A DNA stretch of 64,000 nt from UBA1268 sp002694955 (lineage in GTDB: Bacteria > Planctomycetota > Planctomycetia > Pirellulales > UBA1268): positions 131,655-195,654 of the forward strand of contig JALCBP010000001.1 of assembly GCA_028066355.1 (NCBI GenBank), in the 5' to 3' direction. Under the pieces are notes generated by a model, which saw only the letters and a list, made by a program, of their open reading frames with translations, ran no database searches and was not told the DNA's origin. How positions within the stretch are numbered: position 1 is the first letter of the stretch; each line of letters begins with the position of its first letter. Below are positions 52,602 through 61,761 of the stretch, in pieces. Both the position numbers and the translations under genes were made by a program.

Positions 52602-54221
52602 ATGTCTGAGAGATCTTTTATGCCAGCATCTACTTCCTACCGCTGGGCGACGAGCGGCGACACCAACGCTTTTTTTGGCCTATCGCTTGACAATTTGGCT
52701 GATTTGACCCTTGCTGTGTCGCTATTGGTGACCGTCTTCAATTATCCACTCGACTTTGCACTATCGCATTTTGTTCCTGGGACTGCCCTCGGCGTAATCA
52801 TAGGTGATCTGCTTTTTACCTGGTTAGCAATCCGACTTGCAAAACAAACACAACGAACAGATATAACTGCAATGCCACTGGGGCTCGACACTCCTAGTAC
52901 CTTCGGAATGGTCTTTTTCGTAATCGGACCGGCCTACCTGGAAGCAACTGGAAATGGTTTGCCTCAGACTGATGCAGCTCGACAGGCATGGCACATCGGC
53001 ATGTGCTGTATAGTCGCAAGTGGTATCTTCAAGCTCTTCTGCGCTCCTGTTGCCTCAAAGATACGAAAACTTATTCCACGAGCCGCATTACTAGGAAGTC
53101 TCGCTGCAATTGCGTTGGCGCTCATTAGCTTCCTGCCATTCATTGAGTTATTGTCTCAGCCAGTCATTGGCCTTGTCTCCTTAGGCATTGTGTTAGCAAG
53201 CCTTACTGCAAAAGTCCCGCTGCCTTGGCGTCTTCCTGGTGCTCTTGCTGCTCTTCTTGCCGGTGGATTAATCGCCGCCATTAGCCAATCGTTTGGCTGG
53301 TTACCTTCAAGTGAACCTCATGCTAGTTTTGATCCTTTCTCAGCATTGTGGCCAACTGGCTGGCTCGACGTTTTCCAGTTCGAATGGATCACAGCATGGC
53401 CATTAAGCTTTAAATATCTACCCATTGTCATCCCATTTGCTCTCGGAACTGTTATTGGTGGTATCGACTGTACCGAGAGTGCCGCTGCTGCCGGTGATGA
53501 ATATGACACGCGAGGTGTTATTGCGATTGAGGGACTCGCAACACTTGTTGCAGGAATCTGCGGCGGTGTCATTCAGTCAACACCATACATCGGTCATCCG
53601 GCATATAAGGCAATGGGTGGTCGGGCAGGCTACACATTGGCAACAGCCATCTTTATCGGGATCGCTGGACTTACCGGGTCCTTTGCCCTGCTCTATGAAC
53701 TCATTCCAGCCCCGGCCATTCTTCCAATCTTAATTTTTATTGGTCTTGAAATTTCTGCTCAAAGCTTCGAAGCCACACCAAAACGCCATTACCCAGCTGT
53801 TGCTGTTGCATGTATACCTGCGCTTGCTGCTCTTGTTATCATCCAAACTGATAAACTTGTGGCAGCAGGCGCTTCTCCAGAAGGTCAACTAGCGACCGAA
53901 CTCTATAGCCTCAGAATTCTTGCTTCCGGATTTATCATTACGAGTTTATTGTGGGCGGGCATGACTGCTGCACTTATTGACCAAAAAATAATTCAAGCAG
54001 CTGCATGGTGTACTTCTGCTGCGATACTTACTCTTTTTGGCGTCATCCATTCTCCATTCGCCGATGGACGGATGTTTTTTCCGTGGGCGATTGGAGACTT
54101 GCCAACTGAGTCGAACGGCCGTAGCCCACTTGAATTGATGACCGCTTATCTCTTGCTCACAATTACATTTATCGGGTGGAGCTTTTGGCTTAGACGTCAG
54201 CAAAATCATTCCAGCCCATAG
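52602..54221 (+). CDS. NCS2-like permease
   Basis: The 539-residue protein is hydrophobic, with about 12-14 membrane segments and features resembling xanthine/uracil (NCS2) or related permeases: FFGLSLDNLADLTLAVSLLV, DITAMPLGLDTPSTFGMVFF and the long GTVIGGIDCTESAAAAGDEY, followed by GGVIQSTPYIGHPAYKAMGG. The acidic/alanine-rich central motif is typical of these transporters. The substrate is unknown (nucleobase or anion). An ATG at 52620 is an alternative start. The stop lies 16 nt inside the 3' end of the convergent LptD-like gene. Confidence 0.75.
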   Translation: MSERSFMPASTSYRWATSGDTNAFFGLSLDNLADLTLAVSLLVTVFNYPLDFALSHFVPGTALGVIIGDLLFTWLAIRLAKQTQRTDITAMPLGLDTPSTFGMVFFVIGPAYLEATGNGLPQTDAARQAWHIGMCCIVASGIFKLFCAPVASKIRKLIPRAALLGSLAAIALALISFLPFIELLSQPVIGLVSLGIVLASLTAKVPLPWRLPGALAALLAGGLIAAISQSFGWLPSSEPHASFDPFSALWPTGWLDVFQFEWITAWPLSFKYLPIVIPFALGTVIGGIDCTESAAAAGDEYDTRGVIAIEGLATLVAGICGGVIQSTPYIGHPAYKAMGGRAGYTLATAIFIGIAGLTGSFALLYELIPAPAILPILIFIGLEISAQSFEATPKRHYPAVAVACIPALAALVIIQTDKLVAAGASPEGQLATELYSLRILASGFIITSLLWAGMTAALIDQKIIQAAAWCTSAAILTLFGVIHSPFADGRMFFPWAIGDLPTESNGRSPLELMTAYLLLTITFIGWSFWLRRQQNHSSP

Positions 54222-57200
54222 GCTCCAGCAATCGGTGCACCACCCGGGGAACCTCCAAATGCAGAGGTTCCAGCAGCCGAGTCAGAAGGTCCAGCACTGC
54301 CGGCAAACTGAGTACCTGATAAGAACCGTGGCTCAATCGCAAATGTCACACCAACATTATTCCGGCTGTAGTCAACATTAAATCCAAAACTCATCAAAAA
54401 CGATTCACCTATTCGGACAAGCTGGAAGCGTTGCCCGATGTTCGCCCCCGTAAGATCAACTGACGACCCGAAGGAACTGGCCCATTTTGGACTCATTCGG
54501 TAGGTATACGATCCTGTAAGAACGCTGGCGGTAATAGGACCACCAAATGATTGGTATCCCATGTAAAGACTCCCACGAGCTGAGCGATTCAGGAGAGCCC
54601 CAACAGTGTAAAGCTGTTGGCCGAAAGAGAAAAAATCAACGTCGGCAGTTGAAAGAATGGTTGTACGGTCGCCAATGTGCCAACGGAAATCATACTGCCA
54701 GAGCCCAAGGACCTGACCAAAATTCTGGCTAGTGGTTGGAAAGAACTCACCGTCGATATCAAACACAATCCAGTCGACAATTCTACGGTTGCCGTATGGC
54801 CCTCGCTTTGTCTGCCACCGCTGGCGAGCGCCAACCCGAAAAGCTGTCAAATCGTTAACTACTTCACTAGGCCCAGTGACCCAGCTACCGATCCCTCGTC
54901 GAATTGCATACGTTCTCGGATCGTATCGGTTATCAATCCCGAACGGAGCGGCAGTGCGAAAAGGAGCCGGAGAAACACCCGTATTAAAGGGTTGACCATA
55001 ATCAAAAAAAGGAATATTTCGACGATATTGATTAATCGTATCGTCATCTAGCTGATCATAGAGAGGGAACTGATCAATATTTTTTGTTGAGTCGGCATAT
55101 GAGAACTCAGCCTCAAAAATAACTTTGTGTGCCAACCCATGAAGATTCCACAGCCTGCTTTCAATGGAATTATCCGCAGTCCACATTGGTAAGCTTGATC
55201 GCACGCCGACCTGACCGTACGCACGATCTATAGATTGTTGCTGAAGGTCCTGCCCCCAGTGACCGAGTTCGCCCAAGGCATACGGCACAAGTTTGACTGG
55301 GCCGGCTTGGAAAGGTAGATCAATCTCCTGACGGGTAACAAGCCGTTCACCGATTACGTTATTCTCATACGGAAGGAGTGTCCACAGGTAATAGCCTTGG
55401 CCAGGATTTGTGGGTGCAAGGTTTCCTGCTGGAGCACCATCACCAATTGGAGCAGCGGGTAAATTTTGTCGAACATAGGAAATACTTGAATGCTCATACC
55501 AGGAAAGTGCATCCCGTAAGAGTGGCTGAGCAATCCAGTGATGATCAAGCCTTGGCCACCATTCACTCTGCGTGAAAAATGGATTGACACGCAAACTTGT
55601 TAAAAGCCGCCACTGACGATTATCAATAGGTCGCCGTAGGTCGAGCCACGTCCGTTGTTCATATCCCTCTTCCCATTCTGCTTCGTAGTATTCCTCGAGA
55701 AAATTAAAGTCGCTGATCCAGCCTGCTGCACCACGTGCCTGCCACCCTGCACCCAAGTCCTGTCGGTGTCTCCAGAAAGATCGCCCTCTAAAAATGTTGC
55801 TCGGGAAACCGGGATATGTAAAGTTCCTTCGCTCAAGGCCAAGGTTGTCAATGCCATGGTCAACGACAAACCAAGCATCCGCGATTCCATTTGCTGGTGT
55901 TCTGAGCCCAAGAAACTGAGGTCGATTGTAGAGAAGCGATGTACCAAAACCGGGGCCCCTCAGGCTGAGGTAATCGACATTAAAATCCCAATCAACGCCC
56001 GGCGGTGCATTTTGCCAACCAAATACCTGAAATGCATCCCAACTTGTGAGAACTTGAGTACCGAGAATCTGATCATTTTTGACTTTCAAATCATTAATAT
56101 AGAAAGTGGGCTTTGTTGCGTTCGTCGCAAGCACGGGCCACCAGAGGACTGGAACACCACCGAGCGTTACAGTGTTCCCTCGGCTCTTTATAAATTGTTG
56201 ATGCTCTACCGCTGGCTCGCCCGTAAGCGGGTCAATCATTGGCATGCCGAACGGGCCAGGAAGAGGGACCTGCTCATCCGTAAACGTCAGTTCACGAGAA
56301 CGAAACTCCCACGTTGGTATGCCCATACGACTTGTCGTGAGCCCGCTCCGTTGGGCAACGAAACGACTCCGATCAACTTGGCGAAGGACGTCTGCTCGTA
56401 GGCGAATAAGGCCAGCGTAACTATCAACAGGAGTGAGAACGGAAGCGCCTGTAATAACACCACTGGATCGAGGGACATCATAAAACATGCTCACTGCTTC
56501 GATCACACGCTGCCCTTGCCGAAAAACGACATTGCCTTCCATATACAGTTCCAGCGGCGTATCTGCTGTCTGTGATGCATCTCCACCGAGATCTGGCTGC
56601 GCCTGTCCGCGAGTCCATATCACCATTCGATCCGCAGAAATATCGAGTGGTCCAGCTGGATCGACACCATCGATCACGAGATTGATTCCTGATGTAATTA
56701 CAGCAACCCACTCTGGACCTGATGGACTTGGAAACCACTGAACCGCAAGAGGCATGCTTGATCGAGGAAAAGCACGAAGCCTCCGCCCTGCAACAATTGG
56801 TTGATTTGATGGAATAATGGCACCACCATTAGCTTCACCAAACTCAGCAAATTGTACGGACTCAACTCCTCGCTCGATTTCTTCTTCATTAGAAACAAGT
56901 TCAACGGATGAAGATGTTGTCATTGAAGCATGCGCCGGTGCTTCATAAATAGCTGGCTTGGTTCCGGATGGTACGATACTTTTAAATTCGAGTTTCGGAT
57001 CACGAATGATTCCAAAGCGACCGGACCAACGGTCGCTTTGTATTGTTGCCGCTTGTGCGTTATCAGACTCCGAAAAACTCTGGACAACGACATTTCCTGC
57101 CATCCTTACAAGGACGGTACGAACGGGTGGGATCGCATTACCTTCACTCATCTCTTCGTGTACAGGCTGCTGCTCAATCCAGATAACCGCCTCGTGAGAT

Positions 57201-57541
57201 TCAACGGTAGTTAGGCCTTGGTGAATTTCAACACCCCCGGTTAGGTGCCAGACATCGTAGGATCCCTCCGTCCAACGAGATGCTTGAGTCGCGGAAATAC
57301 CGAGAGTCTCACTGGGGTTTGTTGCGGGCACTTCAATTTGACCAGCTTCTGCAATAGCAGCCACTAACCCACGAGCAGGCAAATCTGCAAGCACACCAGA
57401 TGTATCAGTAGCCGCAGGTGGTTGCGCATCAGCCGTACCTAACCACATACCTGTGCCTATAAAGACTAGAAGCCAGAAGCCAACCGTACTACCCATCCAC
57501 GAGGTGACAGGGAGCTGCTGAATTGCCGATAGAAATACCAT
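54206..57541 (-). CDS. LptD/OstA-like outer-membrane protein
   Basis: LptD inserts lipopolysaccharide into the outer membrane. The 1111-residue protein has a signal peptide (residues about 1-40, with VGFWLLVFIGTGMWLGTADA), OstA-like beta segments (WHLTGGVEIHQGLTTVESHE, NVVFRQGQRVIEAVSMFYDV), a central FYINDLKVKNDQILGTQVLT, and a long beta-barrel C-terminus rich in Trp, Tyr and Phe ending AYGLE. I use the ATG at 57539-57541 with GGAG 5 nt upstream; the open frame runs 79 codons further up without a family-like start. Its LPS-assembly role is inferred. lptF/G-type sequence is at 44533. Confidence 0.8.
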   Translation of the reverse strand: MVFLSAIQQLPVTSWMGSTVGFWLLVFIGTGMWLGTADAQPPAATDTSGVLADLPARGLVAAIAEAGQIEVPATNPSETLGISATQASRWTEGSYDVWHLTGGVEIHQGLTTVESHEAVIWIEQQPVHEEMSEGNAIPPVRTVLVRMAGNVVVQSFSESDNAQAATIQSDRWSGRFGIIRDPKLEFKSIVPSGTKPAIYEAPAHASMTTSSSVELVSNEEEIERGVESVQFAEFGEANGGAIIPSNQPIVAGRRLRAFPRSSMPLAVQWFPSPSGPEWVAVITSGINLVIDGVDPAGPLDISADRMVIWTRGQAQPDLGGDASQTADTPLELYMEGNVVFRQGQRVIEAVSMFYDVPRSSGVITGASVLTPVDSYAGLIRLRADVLRQVDRSRFVAQRSGLTTSRMGIPTWEFRSRELTFTDEQVPLPGPFGMPMIDPLTGEPAVEHQQFIKSRGNTVTLGGVPVLWWPVLATNATKPTFYINDLKVKNDQILGTQVLTSWDAFQVFGWQNAPPGVDWDFNVDYLSLRGPGFGTSLLYNRPQFLGLRTPANGIADAWFVVDHGIDNLGLERRNFTYPGFPSNIFRGRSFWRHRQDLGAGWQARGAAGWISDFNFLEEYYEAEWEEGYEQRTWLDLRRPIDNRQWRLLTSLRVNPFFTQSEWWPRLDHHWIAQPLLRDALSWYEHSSISYVRQNLPAAPIGDGAPAGNLAPTNPGQGYYLWTLLPYENNVIGERLVTRQEIDLPFQAGPVKLVPYALGELGHWGQDLQQQSIDRAYGQVGVRSSLPMWTADNSIESRLWNLHGLAHKVIFEAEFSYADSTKNIDQFPLYDQLDDDTINQYRRNIPFFDYGQPFNTGVSPAPFRTAAPFGIDNRYDPRTYAIRRGIGSWVTGPSEVVNDLTAFRVGARQRWQTKRGPYGNRRIVDWIVFDIDGEFFPTTSQNFGQVLGLWQYDFRWHIGDRTTILSTADVDFFSFGQQLYTVGALLNRSARGSLYMGYQSFGGPITASVLTGSYTYRMSPKWASSFGSSVDLTGANIGQRFQLVRIGESFLMSFGFNVDYSRNNVGVTFAIEPRFLSGTQFAGSAGPSDSAAGTSAFGGSPGGAPIAGAYGLE

Positions 57542-57794
57542 CTTTACTCCAGGTGGCCCTGGACCAAAGTGATAGTCTCCGCAATGTTCACTATGAATAA
57601 CGGTTTGAGGCACGCGCACCCGCTGAACCCGTACCACAAAGGCACGGCTAATGGGGAAAATTGAAATATGGGCGGGACTATAAGGCTCTGCCAAAATTCT
57701 GGTCAAGGTGTCGCAAATTTCGAGAAAATCTGGAGGATTGAGCGAACCGTCCAGGTAAACTAGGTGATTCAGCCTCATTCAGAACGATGCCGGA

Positions 57795-60080
57795 ATGCCT
57801 TTTCCATATTTCAACTTGACTCGTCTTCCCAGTTGGCTGTCTCGCTTGCTTGTTAAGCATCGGCTTACATTTTTGCTTCTCGGCATTGCACTTGGCCTGG
57901 TGTCAGTTGAGCAATCTCGGCATCTGGAATACTCCCAGTCAATTGATGAAATGTTTAATCGAAGTGATTCAGCACTTCCTCCGTTTCATCGACTTGGCAG
58001 AACCTTTGGTGCAAGTTCTGTTGTACTTGCGGTCTATAACGAGCCAGATTTATTTCAACCAAGAGGCTTCACTCGACTAGACGAACTCACGAAACGATTA
58101 GCTCAGATCCCTGATGTACGCACCACAACGAGCTTAGCAACCACGCCACTTGGGTCTGGCATCATTCATACCAATATAAATCCAGCTGCTGAAAAACTTG
58201 TAGAGCTAATGGAAGGATACACCGTTGGAACAGACCGAGAAACTGCAGCTGTCATATGTATCCTGAATGAAAAACCATCGGATCAAAATGATGGGCAAGG
58301 ATACACAGGAAAAACGATTGATGCCATTCGCTCCGTTATGGAAGAGTACCCAGGTGGAACGATTGCGGGCGAGCCCGTCATGCTCCGAGATGGGTTTGCA
58401 ATGCTACGTCGTGATGGAAATGTTCTCGGAATTACAGCAGGCCTACTGGCTTCTATTGTCCTACTAATTCTATTCCGTAGTGTTCGATGGCTCTTTGCAC
58501 CACTCGCAGTCGTTCTTCTCGCCTTGTGGTCTACCCGTGGCCTACTTGCAACGGCAGGGCAGAAACTCACTATGGTATCCACGATGCTCTCCGCAATGGT
58601 CACAGTAGTGGCAATTGCAACCACTGTTCACATCATCGTAGAATTTAGGAGACGACAAGAAAATGGAGAAGCACCACAACCAGCACTGAGAAATACAATC
58701 CAAAATCTATTTTGGCCAATTGTTGCAGCTATCGTCACTGACATCATCGGGTTTGGCTCACTTATCGCGAGCGAAGTTGGTCCTGTTCATGACTTTGGTA
58801 AAATGACAGCGATTGGTGCCGGCATGGTGCTTCTCTCTGTTGGGCTTACCATCCCTTGGTTTGCCCTCGTTAGAAACAAAAATGTATCTCACAGCAAGTG
58901 GGGACAGAAGCAGTTGGACAGCCAACTCAATCGTATCGTTTTGAAAATCAGCCAGCATCCTCAGCTGATAATTTTCATGTCATTGGCGATCATTGTCTTT
59001 ACTGGATTCGGGTTATTTAAACTACAAGTTGAAACAGATTTCACAAAAAACTTTCGTCCAGAAAGCCCCATTGTGAAATCCTACGACATGATTGAGTCCC
59101 GACTTGGAGGGGCTGGGGTTTGGGACGTTCTAATTCCAATCGAAGGACCAATTGATGCCCAAACTTTAGCCCGAGTAGGTGAACTTGAGAGTCGCATTCG
59201 AAACGTATCAACAAACAACAAAACAGCAGAGGGACTGACAAAAGTCTTAAGTATTGTTGACATCCTGAATGCAGTTTCACCGATTTCGTTGGCTGATTTA
59301 AAGAAATCCTCTACCGGTAACATGATCGTCAGAACCGCCGTCACATTCCTTCAACAACAAATGCCTCAGCTAGCTACAAGTCTTATCGGTACAGATCCGC
59401 TGGATAATTCAACGTGGTTACGAGTCATGCTTCGAGCGCGTGAAAAACAAACTGCTACTCTCAAACGATCACTGATTAATCATGTTAAGAAAACTGTTAC
59501 GGAAATGTTCCCTCCGACAAAAAATGCTCCTGCTGGAGAAGTAACTGGTTTTTTTGTTCTACTCGCTCAGCTTGTCGAGCGAATGATAGAGGATCAGTGG
59601 CTTACTTTCCTGATCGCAGCAACGGGCATTTTTGTTTTCCTGTCACTTGGTTTTAGGAGTATCATTGTTGGCGGAATTGCACTTGTCCCAAATATATTGC
59701 CAATTGTTTTCATTCTTGGTGTCCTTGGCTGGACAGGAGAACCTGTAAACATGGGAACAGCGATGATTGCCGCTGTTTCTCTCGGGCTCTCAGTAGACAG
59801 TTCGATTCACTACACAACTGCTTTCCGTCGACAGCTCTTACAACACGGCAGTATTACCGAAGCTCTTCAATCAGCTCACCAGACTGCCGGACGGGCGATG
59901 ATCTTTTCAACACTTGCCCTAGTTGTTGGTTTTCTTGCATTAACAACAAGTGAATTCATACCTACCGTCTCTTTTGGAAGGCTCTCATGCTTAACTTTGA
60001 TTGGTGGGCTCGTGGGAAATTTACTCATCCTTCCAGTTCTTCTTTCCCTTGCAGCACGACGATTTCGTTGGGCGAGTTGA
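57795..60080 (+). CDS. MMPL/RND-family transporter
   Basis: The 761-residue protein has one N-terminal helix (about 24-41), a large extracytoplasmic domain (to about 205), a helix bundle (about 212-360), a second extracytoplasmic domain (about 410-600) and a second bundle (about 605-755). This is the RND/MMPL plan. Landmarks are YSQSIDEMFNRSDSALPPFH, VATVxxT-like TVVAIATTVHIIVEFRR and the late GTAMIAAVSLGLSVDSSIHY plus TTAFRRQL. MMPL proteins move lipids or hydrophobic compounds, and hopanoid export (HpnN-like) is one possibility. It is divergent from the LptD-like gene, with 253 nt between that hold no clear promoter. Confidence 0.85.
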   Translation: MPFPYFNLTRLPSWLSRLLVKHRLTFLLLGIALGLVSVEQSRHLEYSQSIDEMFNRSDSALPPFHRLGRTFGASSVVLAVYNEPDLFQPRGFTRLDELTKRLAQIPDVRTTTSLATTPLGSGIIHTNINPAAEKLVELMEGYTVGTDRETAAVICILNEKPSDQNDGQGYTGKTIDAIRSVMEEYPGGTIAGEPVMLRDGFAMLRRDGNVLGITAGLLASIVLLILFRSVRWLFAPLAVVLLALWSTRGLLATAGQKLTMVSTMLSAMVTVVAIATTVHIIVEFRRRQENGEAPQPALRNTIQNLFWPIVAAIVTDIIGFGSLIASEVGPVHDFGKMTAIGAGMVLLSVGLTIPWFALVRNKNVSHSKWGQKQLDSQLNRIVLKISQHPQLIIFMSLAIIVFTGFGLFKLQVETDFTKNFRPESPIVKSYDMIESRLGGAGVWDVLIPIEGPIDAQTLARVGELESRIRNVSTNNKTAEGLTKVLSIVDILNAVSPISLADLKKSSTGNMIVRTAVTFLQQQMPQLATSLIGTDPLDNSTWLRVMLRAREKQTATLKRSLINHVKKTVTEMFPPTKNAPAGEVTGFFVLLAQLVERMIEDQWLTFLIAATGIFVFLSLGFRSIIVGGIALVPNILPIVFILGVLGWTGEPVNMGTAMIAAVSLGLSVDSSIHYTTAFRRQLLQHGSITEALQSAHQTAGRAMIFSTLALVVGFLALTTSEFIPTVSFGRLSCLTLIGGLVGNLLILPVLLSLAARRFRWAS

Positions 60081-60156
60081 AGCCCGTAAGACAGCCTGCC
60101 AAACTCCATACAGAAAACTCGTCAAAAGAGGAGAACTCTAGGAGGAAGATCCCACA

Positions 60157-61677
60157 ATGCCGTTTGAATTTTTACACTGCTCACAAGACAAATCTACGAA
60201 TTCTGCTATTCAAGCAGATCCATCTGCTGTGCCAGCTCACTTCGAGGCTGATGTCCTTGTCATATTTTTTGAGTCTGACGGTATTCGTGGATCGCTTGTA
60301 GAGCTTGATGAAGCGACAGGTGGACTTCTTCAGCAACTTCACCAACAGGGAGAGATTACGGGAAAACCCTATGAGTGCGTTTCGCTCTATACCCCCCCAG
60401 GCCTTGCCTGCAAACAATTACTCGTCGTCGGAATCGGCTCCAATAATCAGGTCAATGCAGGCGTGTTATACGAAGCATCTGGAGCCGCAGCACGACAATT
60501 ATCGTGCAAACCACGAGCAACTGTCGGATTTCTGGCCGATGGAAATTGGTCAAATGACCAGCTTGAACAAGCTGTCGCTGGCGCAACGATGGGTACCTCT
60601 GGCCAAGATTTATATCGATCAGAAAAACAACAGATCCCATTTGAGAAAACCGTCTGGTTACAAGCTCCCGTGGAAGTTGTACAGCGGGGTCATATAATCG
60701 GTGACGGCATTACACTTGCGAGACGCCTCGTCAACATGCCAGCAGACGACCTTTATCCAGAAACATTTGCCGAAGAAGCCGCAACTATAGCAGGTCGTGT
60801 TGGACTGGAGATTGAAATCTGGGATAAGGCTCGACTGGAACGAGAACGATGTGAAGCGTTGCTTGCTGTCGCCAGAGGCAGTACCCGTTCACCTCGCATT
60901 GTTCTTTTGCGTTACAGAGGTCCTGGATGTGATAACACTTCGCCTAAGGCTGCGATCGTTGGCAAGGGTGTTACCTTCGATTCCGGCGGCCTATCTCTGA
61001 AAACTCCAGAAGGAATGCTCGCGATGAAATGTGATATGGCGGGGGCCGCTGCTGCACTCAGTGCCATAGCAGCAATAGCGGCACTGAAAATCCCGGTACA
61101 TGTGGTTGCCGCGGTTGGGCTTGTTGAAAACATGACTGGTGGCAATGCGTACAAACTAGGTGACGTCGTAACCGCTCGAAGTGGCACAACAATTGAAATC
61201 CACAACACAGATGCTGAGGGACGGGTTGTTCTTGCTGATGTACTCGACGTTGTGGCCGATCTTAACCCAGAGTGCATCATCGACGCTGCCACACTCACAG
61301 GAGCGTGCATGGTTGCTTTGGGGCGCGATATCGCTGGTATCTTTACAAATAATCAGTCTTATTGCGATGTTTTTAAGAATTCAGCACGTTCAGTTGGAGA
61401 AAGGGTCTGGCAACTCCCCATGGACAAGGAATTCGACAGTCAAATCAGTAGTAACGTGGCAGATATAAAGAATGTTGGTGATGGTCGGCTCGGTGGCGCA
61501 ATCACTGCTGCAAAACTACTTGAACGATTCGTCCGCAACATACCCTGGATACATGTTGATATCGCAGGCCCGGCTTTTGCTGACAAACCACGGCCATCAA
61601 TTGCGGGCGGCGGTACGGGCTCGATGGTCCGGTCTTTTGTCGAGTTTACAAAACGGATTGCATCAAATAGAGAGTAG
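60157..61677 (+). CDS. pepA: Cytosol aminopeptidase (M17 leucyl aminopeptidase)
   Basis: PepA removes N-terminal residues from peptides and, in E. coli, also acts as a DNA-binding protein. The 506-residue product has the M17 catalytic half: VGKGVTFDSGGLSLKTPEGM (substrate and metal Lys/Asp), MKCDMAGAAAALSA, and the family signature NTDAEGRVVLADVL, with the final GDGRLGGAITAAKLLERF. The ATG at 60157 follows GGAGGAAG at about 8 nt. The length is typical (about 500). It is convergent with pepF. Confidence 0.95.
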   Translation: MPFEFLHCSQDKSTNSAIQADPSAVPAHFEADVLVIFFESDGIRGSLVELDEATGGLLQQLHQQGEITGKPYECVSLYTPPGLACKQLLVVGIGSNNQVNAGVLYEASGAAARQLSCKPRATVGFLADGNWSNDQLEQAVAGATMGTSGQDLYRSEKQQIPFEKTVWLQAPVEVVQRGHIIGDGITLARRLVNMPADDLYPETFAEEAATIAGRVGLEIEIWDKARLERERCEALLAVARGSTRSPRIVLLRYRGPGCDNTSPKAAIVGKGVTFDSGGLSLKTPEGMLAMKCDMAGAAAALSAIAAIAALKIPVHVVAAVGLVENMTGGNAYKLGDVVTARSGTTIEIHNTDAEGRVVLADVLDVVADLNPECIIDAATLTGACMVALGRDIAGIFTNNQSYCDVFKNSARSVGERVWQLPMDKEFDSQISSNVADIKNVGDGRLGGAITAAKLLERFVRNIPWIHVDIAGPAFADKPRPSIAGGGTGSMVRSFVEFTKRIASNRE

Positions 61678-61761
61678 CCAAACCAATCTCTAATTCATGA
61701 CTAAGCACTTGCAGCAACATTTGCTTTATATTTATAAAAACAAACCCTGGAAGTAGTGGTA

